Shown: in pieces, positions 1-8,728 of the stretch
How positions within the stretch are numbered: the stretch's first letter is position 1
Layout of the letters: each line of letters begins with the position of its first letter
NCBI GenBank assembly: GCA_030432735.1
Contig: JAUIMK010000008.1
Location: 1 to 37,433, forward strand
From: a bacterium
Lineage (GTDB): Bacteria; Myxococcota_A; UBA9160; UBA4427
DNA: 37,433 nt
Direction of reading: 5' to 3'
Program-made: the position numbers and the translations under genes
Notes under the pieces: generated by a model
Seen by the model: only the letters and a program-made list of their open reading frames with translations
The model's database searches: none
Told to the model about the DNA's origin: nothing

Positions 1-1
1 C

Positions 2-1762
2 CGCGAGGGCCGCACGATCGCGGCGAGCCGCCTCGCCCACGGCGTCGACGTGATCCCCCACGAAGTGCGGAACCCCTGGCGGACCTATTCGGTGCTCGCG
101 CAGATCCTCGGGGAGGATCCGGAGGCGCTGTCGGAGCAGGTCGGCCAGCCGCGGGGGCGTCGTCGCTTCCAGCCCGTCTCCCTCGCCAAGGACCTGCCGC
201 GGGAGTCGTGGGCGAAGGTCGACGCGCATCGTTATGCGATGCCCGGCGTCGAGCTGCGCCGGCAACCGCTGCGCGACTACGTCTACGGTCCGTTGGCCGC
301 GCAGCTGCTCGGGACGATCGGGGAGATCGGCACGAGCGAGCTCGCCCGGGAGACCTACGCCGACTACCGATCCGGAGAGACGATCGGCAAGACGGGGCTC
401 GAAGCGGCGAACGAGCATCATCTGCGGGGGCGCGCGGGAGGCGAGAACCTCGTGGTCGACGTCGCGGGCCGCGAGATCGAGACGATCGACCGGATCGAAC
501 CGACCCCCGGCGGCCGCCTCGTGCTCTCCCTCGACCTCGACCTGCAGCGCGTCGCCGAGGAGGCCTTCCGCAGGCCGCCGCTCCCCCCGCATCCCGAAGA
601 TCCCGAGTCCGGCCCGAGGCCGCAGCCCGACTTCATGGGCGCGCTCGTGGCGATGGATCCGCGGAGCGGCGACGTTCTCGCGCTCGTCTCGGCGCCGTCC
701 TACGACGCGAACGTCTTCGCCGGGGGCATCGATCGCGAGACCTGGCGCGACCTCAACCGCGACGAGTGGCGCCCGCTCCGCAACCGCGCGATCGCCGGCG
801 TCTATCCGCCGGGCTCGACCTACAAGGCGATCGTGGCGGCGGCGGGGCTCGCCGAGGGCGTGATCGACGAGACGACGGTCGTCCCCTGCACCGGTCATTT
901 CCGGTTGGGGCGGCGGGTCTACCGCTGCTGGAAGCGCGCCGGGCACGGCCCCGTCGATCTCTCCGCGGCCCTCGCCGGGAGCTGCGACGTCTACTTCTAC
1001 GAGCTCGGCAAGACCCTCGGCGTCGAGACCCTCGCCCGCTATGCGCGACTCTTCGGGCTCGGGCGGCCGACCGGGATCGGCATTCGCGGCGAGGTGGACG
1101 GGCTCGTGCCGACGCCGGAGTGGAAGATGCGCACCCGCGGTGAGCGCTGGATCGACGGTGAGACGATCTCGCTCTCGATCGGGCAGGGCGCGAACCTCAC
1201 CACCCCGATCCAGCTCGCGGTCGCCTACTCGGTGATCGCGAACGGCGGCGACGTGGTGGAGCCGCGGATCGTCCTGCGCCGGGAGACCTGGGACGGTCGG
1301 GTCCTCGAAGAGAGCCCGCCCGTCGTGCGGGAGCGCTCGGTGATCGCGCCGGCGATCCTGGAGCTCGTGACGCGGGGCCTCGCGCAGGTGGTGCAGGATC
1401 CGAGCGGGACCGGGCGGCGCGCGGCGGTTCCCGGCATCAACGTCGCCGGCAAGTCCGGCACGACCCAGGTCGTGAGCCTCGACCTGATCGAAGGGCTCGA
1501 GCCGGAGGAGGTCCCGCTCAAGTACCGCGACCACGCGCTCTTCGCGGCCTTCGCGCCGGTCGAGGCGCCGGAGATCGTCGTCGTCGCCGTCGCGGAGCAC
1601 GCCGGCCTCGGGGGCGGCGCGGTCGCGGCGCCGATGGTCCAGAAGGTGTTCACCGAGTATTTCCGCAAGAAGGAGCAGCGCGTGCCGACCCAGGTCGCCG
1701 GGATCGCGATCGACCCCACGCTCTTCGAGACCCGCGCGCACGGCGAGGAGACGCTTCGATGA
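2..1762 (+). CDS. mrdA: Penicillin-binding protein 2 (peptidoglycan D,D-transpeptidase), 5'-truncated by the window edge
   Basis: Frame is open from base 2 through the GTG at 50, so the start lies outside the window. Transpeptidase motifs: YPPGSTYKAIVA (SxxK), SCD, KSGTTQV (KSGT). Followed directly by rodA. Confidence 0.93.
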   Translation, partial: REGRTIAASRLAHGVDVIPHEVRNPWRTYSVLAQILGEDPEALSEQVGQPRGRRRFQPVSLAKDLPRESWAKVDAHRYAMPGVELRRQPLRDYVYGPLAAQLLGTIGEIGTSELARETYADYRSGETIGKTGLEAANEHHLRGRAGGENLVVDVAGREIETIDRIEPTPGGRLVLSLDLDLQRVAEEAFRRPPLPPHPEDPESGPRPQPDFMGALVAMDPRSGDVLALVSAPSYDANVFAGGIDRETWRDLNRDEWRPLRNRAIAGVYPPGSTYKAIVAAAGLAEGVIDETTVVPCTGHFRLGRRVYRCWKRAGHGPVDLSAALAGSCDVYFYELGKTLGVETLARYARLFGLGRPTGIGIRGEVDGLVPTPEWKMRTRGERWIDGETISLSIGQGANLTTPIQLAVAYSVIANGGDVVEPRIVLRRETWDGRVLEESPPVVRERSVIAPAILELVTRGLAQVVQDPSGTGRRAAVPGINVAGKSGTTQVVSLDLIEGLEPEEVPLKYRDHALFAAFAPVEAPEIVVVAVAEHAGLGGGAVAAPMVQKVFTEYFRKKEQRVPTQVAGIAIDPTLFETRAHGEETLR

Positions 1763-2865
1763 GCGCGCTTCGCGTCGACCGCGGCCGGGGGCAGCATTTC
1801 GACTGGGTGCTCGCGGGCATGGTCCTGCTCTTGATGGGCATGGGGCTCGTGAATCTCGTCTCGGCGGCGGCCTCCGGCGTCGAGGGCGGATCCGACATCG
1901 TGACGCGCCAGATGACGGTGATGGGGCTCGGTCTCCTCGTGATCGCGTTCGTCGTGCTGATCGACTACCGCCACTACGACCGCTTCGCCTACTTCCTCTA
2001 CGGAGGGACGATCGCGCTCCTGCTGCTCACGCTCGTGGTCGCGGAGGAGACGCGCGGCGCCCGGGCCTGGCTCTTCGGTGGCCGCTTCCAGCCCTCCGAG
2101 CTCGCGAAGATCGGCATGGTGCTGGCCCTCGCCCACTGGTTCGGGCGCAACCCCCCGTCGACGATCCATCGCCTGCGCGATCTCTTCGTGCCCGGCTTGA
2201 TCGTCGCGATCCCGGTCGGACTGATCGTGGCGCAGAAGGATCTGGGCGTCGCGGTGCTGACGCTGCTGATCGGCCTCACGCTGCTCCCCCTCGTGCACGT
2301 GCCGCTTCGTGCGTGGGTGAGTCTCGCGATGCTCGGCGCCGCGGGACTCGCGGCGCTCTGGCGCTTCGGCCTCAAGCCCTATCAGCAGGAGCGCATCCTC
2401 GGCTTCCTCGACCCGTCTCGGGACCCGCTCTCCTCCGGCTACCAGCAGATGCAGTCGAAGATCGCCGTCGGCTCCGGCGGCCTCTTCGGCACCGGCTGGC
2501 AGGAGGGGACCCAGACGCAGTTTCGTTTCCTCCCGACCCAGCACACCGACTTCGCGTTCTCGGTCCTCGCGGAGGAGTGGGGGTTCGTGGGGTCGATCTT
2601 CGTTCTCGGGGTCTACGCCGCGATGCTGCTCTGGGGGCTGCTCATCGCCCGCAACTCGAAGGACGCCTTCGGGGCGATGCTCGCGATCGGGCTCGTCGGG
2701 ACGCTGCTCTGGCCGGCCGCGATCAACGTGGCGATGGTGCTCGGGCTCGCCCCCGTGATCGGCGTGCCGCTGCCGCTCTTCTCCTATGGCGGCTCGGCGC
2801 TGCTCTCGACGGTGATCGTGATCGGGCTGCTGTTGAACGTCTCGATGCGGCGGTACGTTTTCTAG
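1759..2865 (+). CDS. mrdB: Rod shape-determining protein RodA (SEDS family)
   Basis: Multi-TM SEDS protein with 'AEEWGFVGS', 'QKDLG' and 'GVPLPLFSYGGSALLS'. ATGA overlap with mrdA. Confidence 0.95.
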   Translation: MSALRVDRGRGQHFDWVLAGMVLLLMGMGLVNLVSAAASGVEGGSDIVTRQMTVMGLGLLVIAFVVLIDYRHYDRFAYFLYGGTIALLLLTLVVAEETRGARAWLFGGRFQPSELAKIGMVLALAHWFGRNPPSTIHRLRDLFVPGLIVAIPVGLIVAQKDLGVAVLTLLIGLTLLPLVHVPLRAWVSLAMLGAAGLAALWRFGLKPYQQERILGFLDPSRDPLSSGYQQMQSKIAVGSGGLFGTGWQEGTQTQFRFLPTQHTDFAFSVLAEEWGFVGSIFVLGVYAAMLLWGLLIARNSKDAFGAMLAIGLVGTLLWPAAINVAMVLGLAPVIGVPLPLFSYGGSALLSTVIVIGLLLNVSMRRYVF

Positions 2866-2912
2866 GCCGCGCCCTCGGGTCGGAGGCCACGGGTCGCGGC
2901 GGGAGAGTCGCG

Positions 2913-4223
2913 ATGGCCGAGGACAGCCCGGAGAACGAAGAGATCCTCGACGGGCTGCGTCGGCCGTCGCGCTATCGCGCGCTGGGCTCGCTCGGCGAGG
3001 GCTCGCTCGGTCGGGTCGATCGCGTCTACGACGCGCGGCTCGGTCGGGTGGTCGCGGCGAAGACGCTCCACGAGAGGCACCTCGGCGAGACGAACGCGCT
3101 GCGTTCCTTCGTGAACGAGGCGCGGATCCTCGGCCGCCTCGACCAGGCGGCGATCATCCCGATCTTCGATGCGGGGCTCACGCCGGACGGGCTGCCGGCC
3201 TACACGATGCGCGAGATCAGCGGCCGCAGCCTGGCCCAGCATCTCGAGATGGACAAGCGCACGGCGAACGTCCAGCCTCTCTCCCTCGAACGAACGCTCA
3301 AGATCATCACGTTGTTATGCGAGGCGCTCGGCCACGCCCACGAACGCGGCATCGTCCATCTCGACCTGAAGCCGCAGAACGTGATCCTGTTGCCCTACGA
3401 CGAGGTCATGCTCGTCGACTGGGGCGCGGCGACGGTCTACGACGAGGACCTCTTCAGCGAGAGCCTCGGCCCCGAGCTCTTCGACGAGCTCGGCGAGTTC
3501 GACCCGCGTCTCGTCCAGGACGACGAGTTCATCGTCGGCACCCCCCGCTACATGTCCCCCGAGCAGACGGAGTGCGCGCGCTCGACGCTCACGCCGGCTT
3601 CGGACATGTTCTCGGCGGGCGTGCTCTTCTATCAGATGCTGACGGGTCGCTTGCCGTTCCGGGGCGAGAGCCTCGAAGAGCTCCTCTTCCACATCCGCGA
3701 GACGGAGGCGCCCGACCCGCGCGACGTCTCGCCGGGGATCCATCCGCGCCTCGCGAGCCTCGTGCTCGAGATGCTCGCGAAGGACCCGGACGACCGGCCC
3801 TACGACATGGATGCGGTGATCTCGGAGCTCGAGGCCTTCCGCGGGAGCGCCGGCGAGTTCCCGCTTCGCCACTACGCGAAGGGAGAGCTGATCATCCGGG
3901 AGGGCGAGGAGGCCCCGCTCTCCTACGTCCTGGTCGAAGGCGAGGTCGAGATCTGGAGCGGCGAGGGCAGGGGCCGCCGCGTCCTCGGCCGCGCGCTCCC
4001 GGGCGACACCTTCGGCGAGCTCGGCGTGCTCCGCGACGGGCCGCGCTCCGCGAGCGCCACCGCGCTCTCCGACGTCGTGGTTCGCGAGATCGACCGCGCG
4101 TCGCTGCTCGCCGAGACCGAGCGACTGAGCCCCTGGGTCCTCGCCATGTTCGAGGGCGTCGTCGGCCGCTTCGTCGACCGGTCCGAGCGCCTGCTCGAGC
4201 TCATGCAGAACGACGAAGACTGA
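2913..4223 (+). CDS. Serine/threonine protein kinase with C-terminal cyclic-nucleotide-binding (CAP_ED) domain
   Basis: ATG at 2913 (MAEDSPENEE). Gly loop GEGSLGRV, VAAK, HLDLKPQN, DWG, RYMSPEQ. C-terminal GDTFGELGVLRDGPRSASATA matches a phosphate-binding cassette. The longer track ORF from 2313 overlaps rodA. Confidence 0.88.
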   Translation: MAEDSPENEEILDGLRRPSRYRALGSLGEGSLGRVDRVYDARLGRVVAAKTLHERHLGETNALRSFVNEARILGRLDQAAIIPIFDAGLTPDGLPAYTMREISGRSLAQHLEMDKRTANVQPLSLERTLKIITLLCEALGHAHERGIVHLDLKPQNVILLPYDEVMLVDWGAATVYDEDLFSESLGPELFDELGEFDPRLVQDDEFIVGTPRYMSPEQTECARSTLTPASDMFSAGVLFYQMLTGRLPFRGESLEELLFHIRETEAPDPRDVSPGIHPRLASLVLEMLAKDPDDRPYDMDAVISELEAFRGSAGEFPLRHYAKGELIIREGEEAPLSYVLVEGEVEIWSGEGRGRRVLGRALPGDTFGELGVLRDGPRSASATALSDVVVREIDRASLLAETERLSPWVLAMFEGVVGRFVDRSERLLELMQNDED

Positions 4224-4260
4224 AGCGGCGGGGCGAGTGCGCCCCGGGCCTCGAACGACG

Positions 4261-4296
4261 ACGGCCGCCGAGGAACCCGTGTCCCTCGACGGCCGT
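4261..4296 (-). terminator. Candidate hairpin between convergent kinase (+) and thioredoxin (-) genes
   Basis: acggccgccgagg - aacccgtgtc - cctcgacggccgt: 13-bp inverted repeat with one C/A mismatch on +, which is a G-U wobble on the - transcript. No clear U-tract. Confidence 0.45.
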
Positions 4297-4328
4297 GTGG
4301 TTCGGCCGGGCCTCTCGGGCCCGATGGA

Positions 4329-4652
4329 TCAGACGACGGAGTCGACCATCTGCTGGAAGTCGCCCTTCGGCCGCGCGCCGACGAGCTGACCCGCGACCTG
4401 GCCGTCCTTGAAGACGAGGATCGTCGGGATCGAGCGGATGCCGTAGGTGCCCGGGGTCTGGGGCGACTCGTCGATGTTCATCTTGACGACCTTGAGCTTC
4501 TCGCCGTTGTCGTCCGCGATCTCCTTCACGATCGGGGCGATCGCGCGGCAGGGCGCGCACCACTCGGCCCAGAAATCCACCAGGACGGGGGTGTCGCTCT
4601 TCAGCACCTCGCCTTCGAAGGTCGCATCGGTCACATCGCTGATCTCGGCCAT
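4329..4652 (-). CDS. trxA: Thioredoxin
   Basis: MAEISDVTDATFEGEVLKSDTPVLVDFWAEWCAPCRAIAPIV...SIPTILVFKDG; WCAPC active site and cis-Pro motif. Start trimmed from the longer track ORF to 4652 with a GAGAGTGG SD-like sequence. Confidence 0.95.
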   Translation of the reverse strand: MAEISDVTDATFEGEVLKSDTPVLVDFWAEWCAPCRAIAPIVKEIADDNGEKLKVVKMNIDESPQTPGTYGIRSIPTILVFKDGQVAGQLVGARPKGDFQQMVDSVV

Positions 4653-4947
4653 TTCCACTCTCTTTTCTGGTTTCGGTTCGCCGCGCCTGGGGTCGGCGGA
4701 GCTTGGGGTTCCGGGCGTGTCGGCTCGTGGCCGCGGAAGCTCGTTCCGGTCCGCCCGTTGGCAAGCCCTCGGCTCGGAGGGTCTGTCGATTCGGGGTCGG
4801 GCGCGCCAATATAGCAGTTGCACCGGTCGGGATTTCCTCGTGGTTCCGAGGGGATCCAGACGGGGGCTGCGTCGCTCGGACGATCGGCGCGGCGCCCTGG
4901 GAGGCCCCCTTCGTGCCCCGCTCTTCGTCCGTGCAGAGGACCTTCGT

Positions 4948-5991
4948 GTGACGCGCCGCACGCCGCCCGTCGACCGCTCCCGCGTCCGGACCCAGCCCGC
5001 CCGCCGCCGTCCGAGCAAGGTGAAGACCGTCGACGAGGCGCGCCCCCTCGCTCCGGGCGCGACGGTCGCGGAGCTCCTCGACTCGCTCCCGGATCTGCTC
5101 GGGGCCGCCGACCTGAACGCGGCGATCGATGCCTGGGTGAAGGCCTGGCAGCGCGATCGGCTCGTCCTCTTCGGCTTCGGGGCGCACCTGATCAAGGTCG
5201 GGCTCGCGCCGATCGTGGTCGACCTGATGGAGCGCGGCGCGATCGGCGCGCTGATGATGAACGGCGCCGGCTGCGTCCACGACCTCGAGCTCGCCATGAT
5301 GGGGCGGACCAGCGAGGACGTGGCCAGCGCCCTCGACGAGGGCACCTTCGGCATGGCGCGCGAGACCGGGGAGCGGCTCAACGGCGCGATCGCGGCGGGT
5401 CGGGACGACGGTCTCGGGATGGGCGCCGCGATCGGGCGGGACATCGTCGAGTCGAACGACCGGCACGCGGCGCGCTCCGTGCTCGCGACGGCCTGGCGGC
5501 TCGAGATCCCGGTGACGGTCCACGCGGCGATCGGCACCGACATCCACCACATGCATCCCTCCGCCGACGGCGCGGCGATCGGCGAGACCAGCTACCGCGA
5601 CTTCGAGACCCTGGCCGGCCTCGTGCCGCGTCTCGAGGGGGGCGGGCTCGTGTTGAACGTGGGCTCGGCGGTGATCCTGCCGGAGGTCTTCCTCAAGGCG
5701 CTCGCCCTGGCGCGCAACGTCGGGCGCCGGGTGGAGCGCTTCACCACGGTCAACTGCGACTTCATCCGGCAGTACCGTCCACAGATGAACGTCGTGGAGC
5801 GTCCGACGCGTCGCGGGGGGCGGGGGATCTCGCTGGTCGGCCAGCACGAGGTGCTCATCCCGTTGCTGGCGGCGGGCGTGATCGAACGCCACGCGAACGC
5901 GCGCAACGCCCCGCGATCGAAGCAGACGAAGGCCGGTGCGCGAAAGGCCCCGGGTGGTCGGCGCGGCACGGCGAGAAAGAAGAAGCAATGA
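4948..5991 (+). CDS. Deoxyhypusine-synthase-like protein (bacterial DHS-superfamily paralog)
   Basis: GTG at 4948 preceded by AGAGGA. 'MMNGAGCVHDLELAMMGRTSEDVASAL' and the overall Rossmann-like pattern resemble DHS-family proteins, but the canonical GGGxxKHH lysine motif is not seen ('NVGSAVILPEVFLKAL'). Confidence 0.5.
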   Translation: MTRRTPPVDRSRVRTQPARRRPSKVKTVDEARPLAPGATVAELLDSLPDLLGAADLNAAIDAWVKAWQRDRLVLFGFGAHLIKVGLAPIVVDLMERGAIGALMMNGAGCVHDLELAMMGRTSEDVASALDEGTFGMARETGERLNGAIAAGRDDGLGMGAAIGRDIVESNDRHAARSVLATAWRLEIPVTVHAAIGTDIHHMHPSADGAAIGETSYRDFETLAGLVPRLEGGGLVLNVGSAVILPEVFLKALALARNVGRRVERFTTVNCDFIRQYRPQMNVVERPTRRGGRGISLVGQHEVLIPLLAAGVIERHANARNAPRSKQTKAGARKAPGGRRGTARKKKQ

Positions 5992-6536
5992 CCCGCATCA
6001 CGCTCCGAGAAGGCGACATCACCGACGAAGAGGTCGATGCGATCGTGAACGCAGCGAACAGCGCCCTCGTACTCGGCAGCGGCGTCGCCGGCGCGATCGA
6101 CCGCAAGGGCGGCCCCACCGTCGGCGAGGCGTGCGCGGCGCACGGTCCGATCGAGGTCGGCGCGGCGGCGATCACGACCGCCGGTGACCTGTCGGCGCGG
6201 TTCGTGATCCATGCGGCGGGGATGCCGCCGGGCGGACAGGTGACGGAGGACGCGCTCCGGCGGACGCTCCACGCGAGCCTCGCCCTGGCGGAGGACAACG
6301 ACTGCCGGACGGTGGCCTTCCCGGCGATCGGAGCCGGGGTCGGTGGACTCTCGCTCCAGACCTGTGCGGAGATCTCCCTCGCCGAGGTCCGACGCTATGT
6401 CGAGGATCGGGGCGACGCGTGCACCCTCGAAGAGATCCGCTTCGTCCTCTTCGGGGAGCCGGCCTATCGGCTCTTCGAGATGGTGAACGACGCGGCGAAG
6501 GTCGAGGCGCAGATGCGCCGGCTCCAGAATCGCTGA
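5988..6536 (+). CDS. Macrodomain protein (ADP-ribose binding/hydrolase type)
   Basis: 'GDITDEEVDAIVNAANSALVLGSGVAGAI' and 'VAFPAIGAGVGGLSL' are macrodomain signatures. ATGA overlap with the upstream gene. Confidence 0.9.
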   Translation: MTRITLREGDITDEEVDAIVNAANSALVLGSGVAGAIDRKGGPTVGEACAAHGPIEVGAAAITTAGDLSARFVIHAAGMPPGGQVTEDALRRTLHASLALAEDNDCRTVAFPAIGAGVGGLSLQTCAEISLAEVRRYVEDRGDACTLEEIRFVLFGEPAYRLFEMVNDAAKVEAQMRRLQNR

Positions 6537-6551
6537 GAGTCACTGGGATCC

Positions 6552-6567
6552 GCGGGTATACTCCCGC
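6552..6567 (+). promoter_or_regulatory. Candidate -10 element (TATACT) embedded in inverted repeat GCGGG-TATACT-CCCGC upstream of the heme operon
   Basis: TATACT at 6557-6562 matches TATAAT 5/6. No good -35 was found. Confidence 0.35.
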
Positions 6568-6624
6568 CCGTCGTCTTCTCGACGTCGAAACCCCGAGCGC
6601 CGTGCCCCGCCCGCGAGGATCTTC

Positions 6625-7410
6625 GTGTACGCACTCCAATACATGGCGGCCGCCCTCTACCTGGCGGCCGGAGTCGGCGCCGTGCTGGGACTCTCCCTGC
6701 CGGCGCCGAAGGTATTGCGCGGCGCACGCTTCGGCCTGGCGATCGGCGCGGCGGTCCAGCTCGGTGCGTTCGCGACGCTCCACCGACTCGATCCGGCCCC
6801 CTCGCTCACGGACCTCGGCTACGCGATCTCGGCCATGGCCTGGCTCGCGGTCGGCGTGACCCTCTTCCTCATGACGCGGATCCACCTGCCGGGCTTCGTG
6901 CCGCCGGTCGCCTTCGTCGCCTTCCTCGCGACCTTCGGCGCGACCCTCGGCCGCCCCGAAGCCGCCGTCCGCGACGTCGGCGCGACGATTCCCCACGCGC
7001 ACGTGCTGCTCGCGAGCGCCGGACTCGCGGCCCTCGGCCTGGCGGGTCTCGCGGGCTTCTTCTTCCTGCTCGAGCACCGGACGCTCAAGCGGCGCCGCAA
7101 GGTCTCGCGCAAGGTCCCGATGCCGTCCCTCGAGGCACTCGATCGGGTGAATCGCGTGACCCTCGCGGTGGGCTTTCCGCTGCTCTCCCTCGGCGTCGTG
7201 ACGGGGGGGCTCTGGCTGCACGCGAGGAGGGGGAGCTACTTCGAGGGCAGTCTCCACGAGACGTGGATGCTGATCGCCTGGCTGATCTACGTCGGGCTCG
7301 TCTGCCTGCGCTTCGTCGGCCGGCAGGGCGCCCGCCAGGCCGCGGCCAGCGCCGTCGCCGGCTTCGCCTTCCTGCTCTTCGCCATGCTCGGCGCCGGGTT
7401 GGTCTCGTGA
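6625..7410 (+). CDS. hemX: CcsA/HemX-like cytochrome c assembly membrane protein
   Basis: Multi-TM, about 261 aa, directly upstream of hemA; 'GSYFEGSLHETWMLIAWLIYVGLVCLRF' resembles the CcsA/HemX family. GTG start with an upstream GAGGA. Confidence 0.7.
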   Translation: MYALQYMAAALYLAAGVGAVLGLSLPAPKVLRGARFGLAIGAAVQLGAFATLHRLDPAPSLTDLGYAISAMAWLAVGVTLFLMTRIHLPGFVPPVAFVAFLATFGATLGRPEAAVRDVGATIPHAHVLLASAGLAALGLAGLAGFFFLLEHRTLKRRRKVSRKVPMPSLEALDRVNRVTLAVGFPLLSLGVVTGGLWLHARRGSYFEGSLHETWMLIAWLIYVGLVCLRFVGRQGARQAAASAVAGFAFLLFAMLGAGLVS

Positions 7411-7420
7411 GGGGGCGGCG

Positions 7421-8728
7421 ATGAAGATCCTCGTCCTCGGCATGAATCACCGGACCGCGCCGGTCGACGTGCGCGAACGCTTCGCCGCGAAGGCGCCCGG
7501 GCCGGTTCTCCGGAAGCTCGTCGATCGGCCCGAGATCGCGGAGGCGACGCTGATCTCGACCTGCAACCGCGTCGAGCTCGTCGTCACGAGCGAGAACCCC
7601 GACGCGGCACAGCACGTGCTCTACGACTTCTTCGCGCGGGAGCTCGGCGACGGCGCGGGGCCTTCCGCGGGCGCGCTCGTGGACCTCACCTATCTCCGGG
7701 AGGGGCGACAGGCCGTGGAGCACGTGTTCCGGGTCGCGTCGGCGATCGATTCGATGGTCGTCGGGGAGCCGCAGATCCTGGGGCAGGTGAAGGACGCCTA
7801 TCGGGAGGCGACCGACGCCGGCGTGTGCGGTCCCGTCCTCGCACGGCTCTTCCAGCGGGCCTTCGCGACCGCCAAGCGCGTCAAGAACGAGACCGGCATC
7901 GCCCAGCGCCCCGTCTCCGTGGCCCGCGTCGCCGTCGACCTCGCCAAGCAGATCTTCGAACGCCTCGACGACAAGAGCGGGCTCCTGATCGGGGCCGGCG
8001 AGATGATCGAAGCGGCGCTGGTCGCGCTCCACGACCACGGTCTCGGCGAGCGCCGGGTCGCGAACCGCACCGCGGCGAACGCGCGCGCGCTCGCCGATCG
8101 CTTCGGCGGCAGTGCCCACGCCCTCGACGAGCTCGACCGACTGCTCCCCGACAGCGACGTGGTCCTGACCTGCGTGGGCGGCGACGAACCGATCCTGACC
8201 CGGGAGCGCGTGGAGCGAAGCCTCGTCGCCCGTCGCGGCCGGCCGCTCTTCCTGATCGACATCGGCGTGCCCCGCAACGTCGATCCCGGCGTGCACGAGC
8301 TCGACAGCGCCTACCTCTACGACCTCGACGACCTCCAGGAGGTCGCCGCGGCGAACGAAGAGGAACGCCGCCGCGAGTCGGCCCGGGCCGAGCGGATCAT
8401 CTACGAGGAGCGAGAGCAGTTCGAGGGCTGGATGGTCGCGCTCCAGGCGGTTCCGACGATTCGCGATCTGCGCGATCGCGCGGAATCGATCCGGCGCGGC
8501 GAGATCGATCGTTTCGCGGGCCGGCTCGGACTCTCGAACGCCCAGAGCGAGACCCTCGAGCAGCTCACGAACTCGATCGTGAACAAGCTGATGCACGAGC
8601 CGATCTCGCGCCTGCGCGACGAGACGGACCGTGAGGCCGGGCTCGTACGCCTCGAGGAAGCGCGTGCGCTCTTCGGCCTCGACGGCGACGCAGCCTCCGA
8701 CGACGCGGAGCGGGGGACCGAGGAATGA
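7421..8728 (+). CDS. hemA: Glutamyl-tRNA reductase
   Basis: GMNHRTAPVDVRERFA, ISTCNRVEL, GEPQILGQVKDAY, IDIGVPRNVDP. Confidence 0.96.
   Translation: MKILVLGMNHRTAPVDVRERFAAKAPGPVLRKLVDRPEIAEATLISTCNRVELVVTSENPDAAQHVLYDFFARELGDGAGPSAGALVDLTYLREGRQAVEHVFRVASAIDSMVVGEPQILGQVKDAYREATDAGVCGPVLARLFQRAFATAKRVKNETGIAQRPVSVARVAVDLAKQIFERLDDKSGLLIGAGEMIEAALVALHDHGLGERRVANRTAANARALADRFGGSAHALDELDRLLPDSDVVLTCVGGDEPILTRERVERSLVARRGRPLFLIDIGVPRNVDPGVHELDSAYLYDLDDLQEVAAANEEERRRESARAERIIYEEREQFEGWMVALQAVPTIRDLRDRAESIRRGEIDRFAGRLGLSNAQSETLEQLTNSIVNKLMHEPISRLRDETDREAGLVRLEEARALFGLDGDAASDDAERGTEE

Noticed and set aside
2313-2912. N-terminal extension of the kinase ORF
   Set aside because: Overlaps rodA out of frame with Arg/Ala-rich translation; ATG at 2913 starts the sensible protein.
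4809-4814. TATATT on the minus strand as a trxA promoter
   Set aside because: Good -10-like match but no acceptable -35 and would imply a ~150-nt leader inside the DHS-like upstream region; left unassigned.
4201-5988. 595-aa and 407-aa minus ORFs extending thioredoxin upstream
   Set aside because: Thioredoxin homology starts at MAEISD (4652); the extension is antisense to the DHS-like gene.
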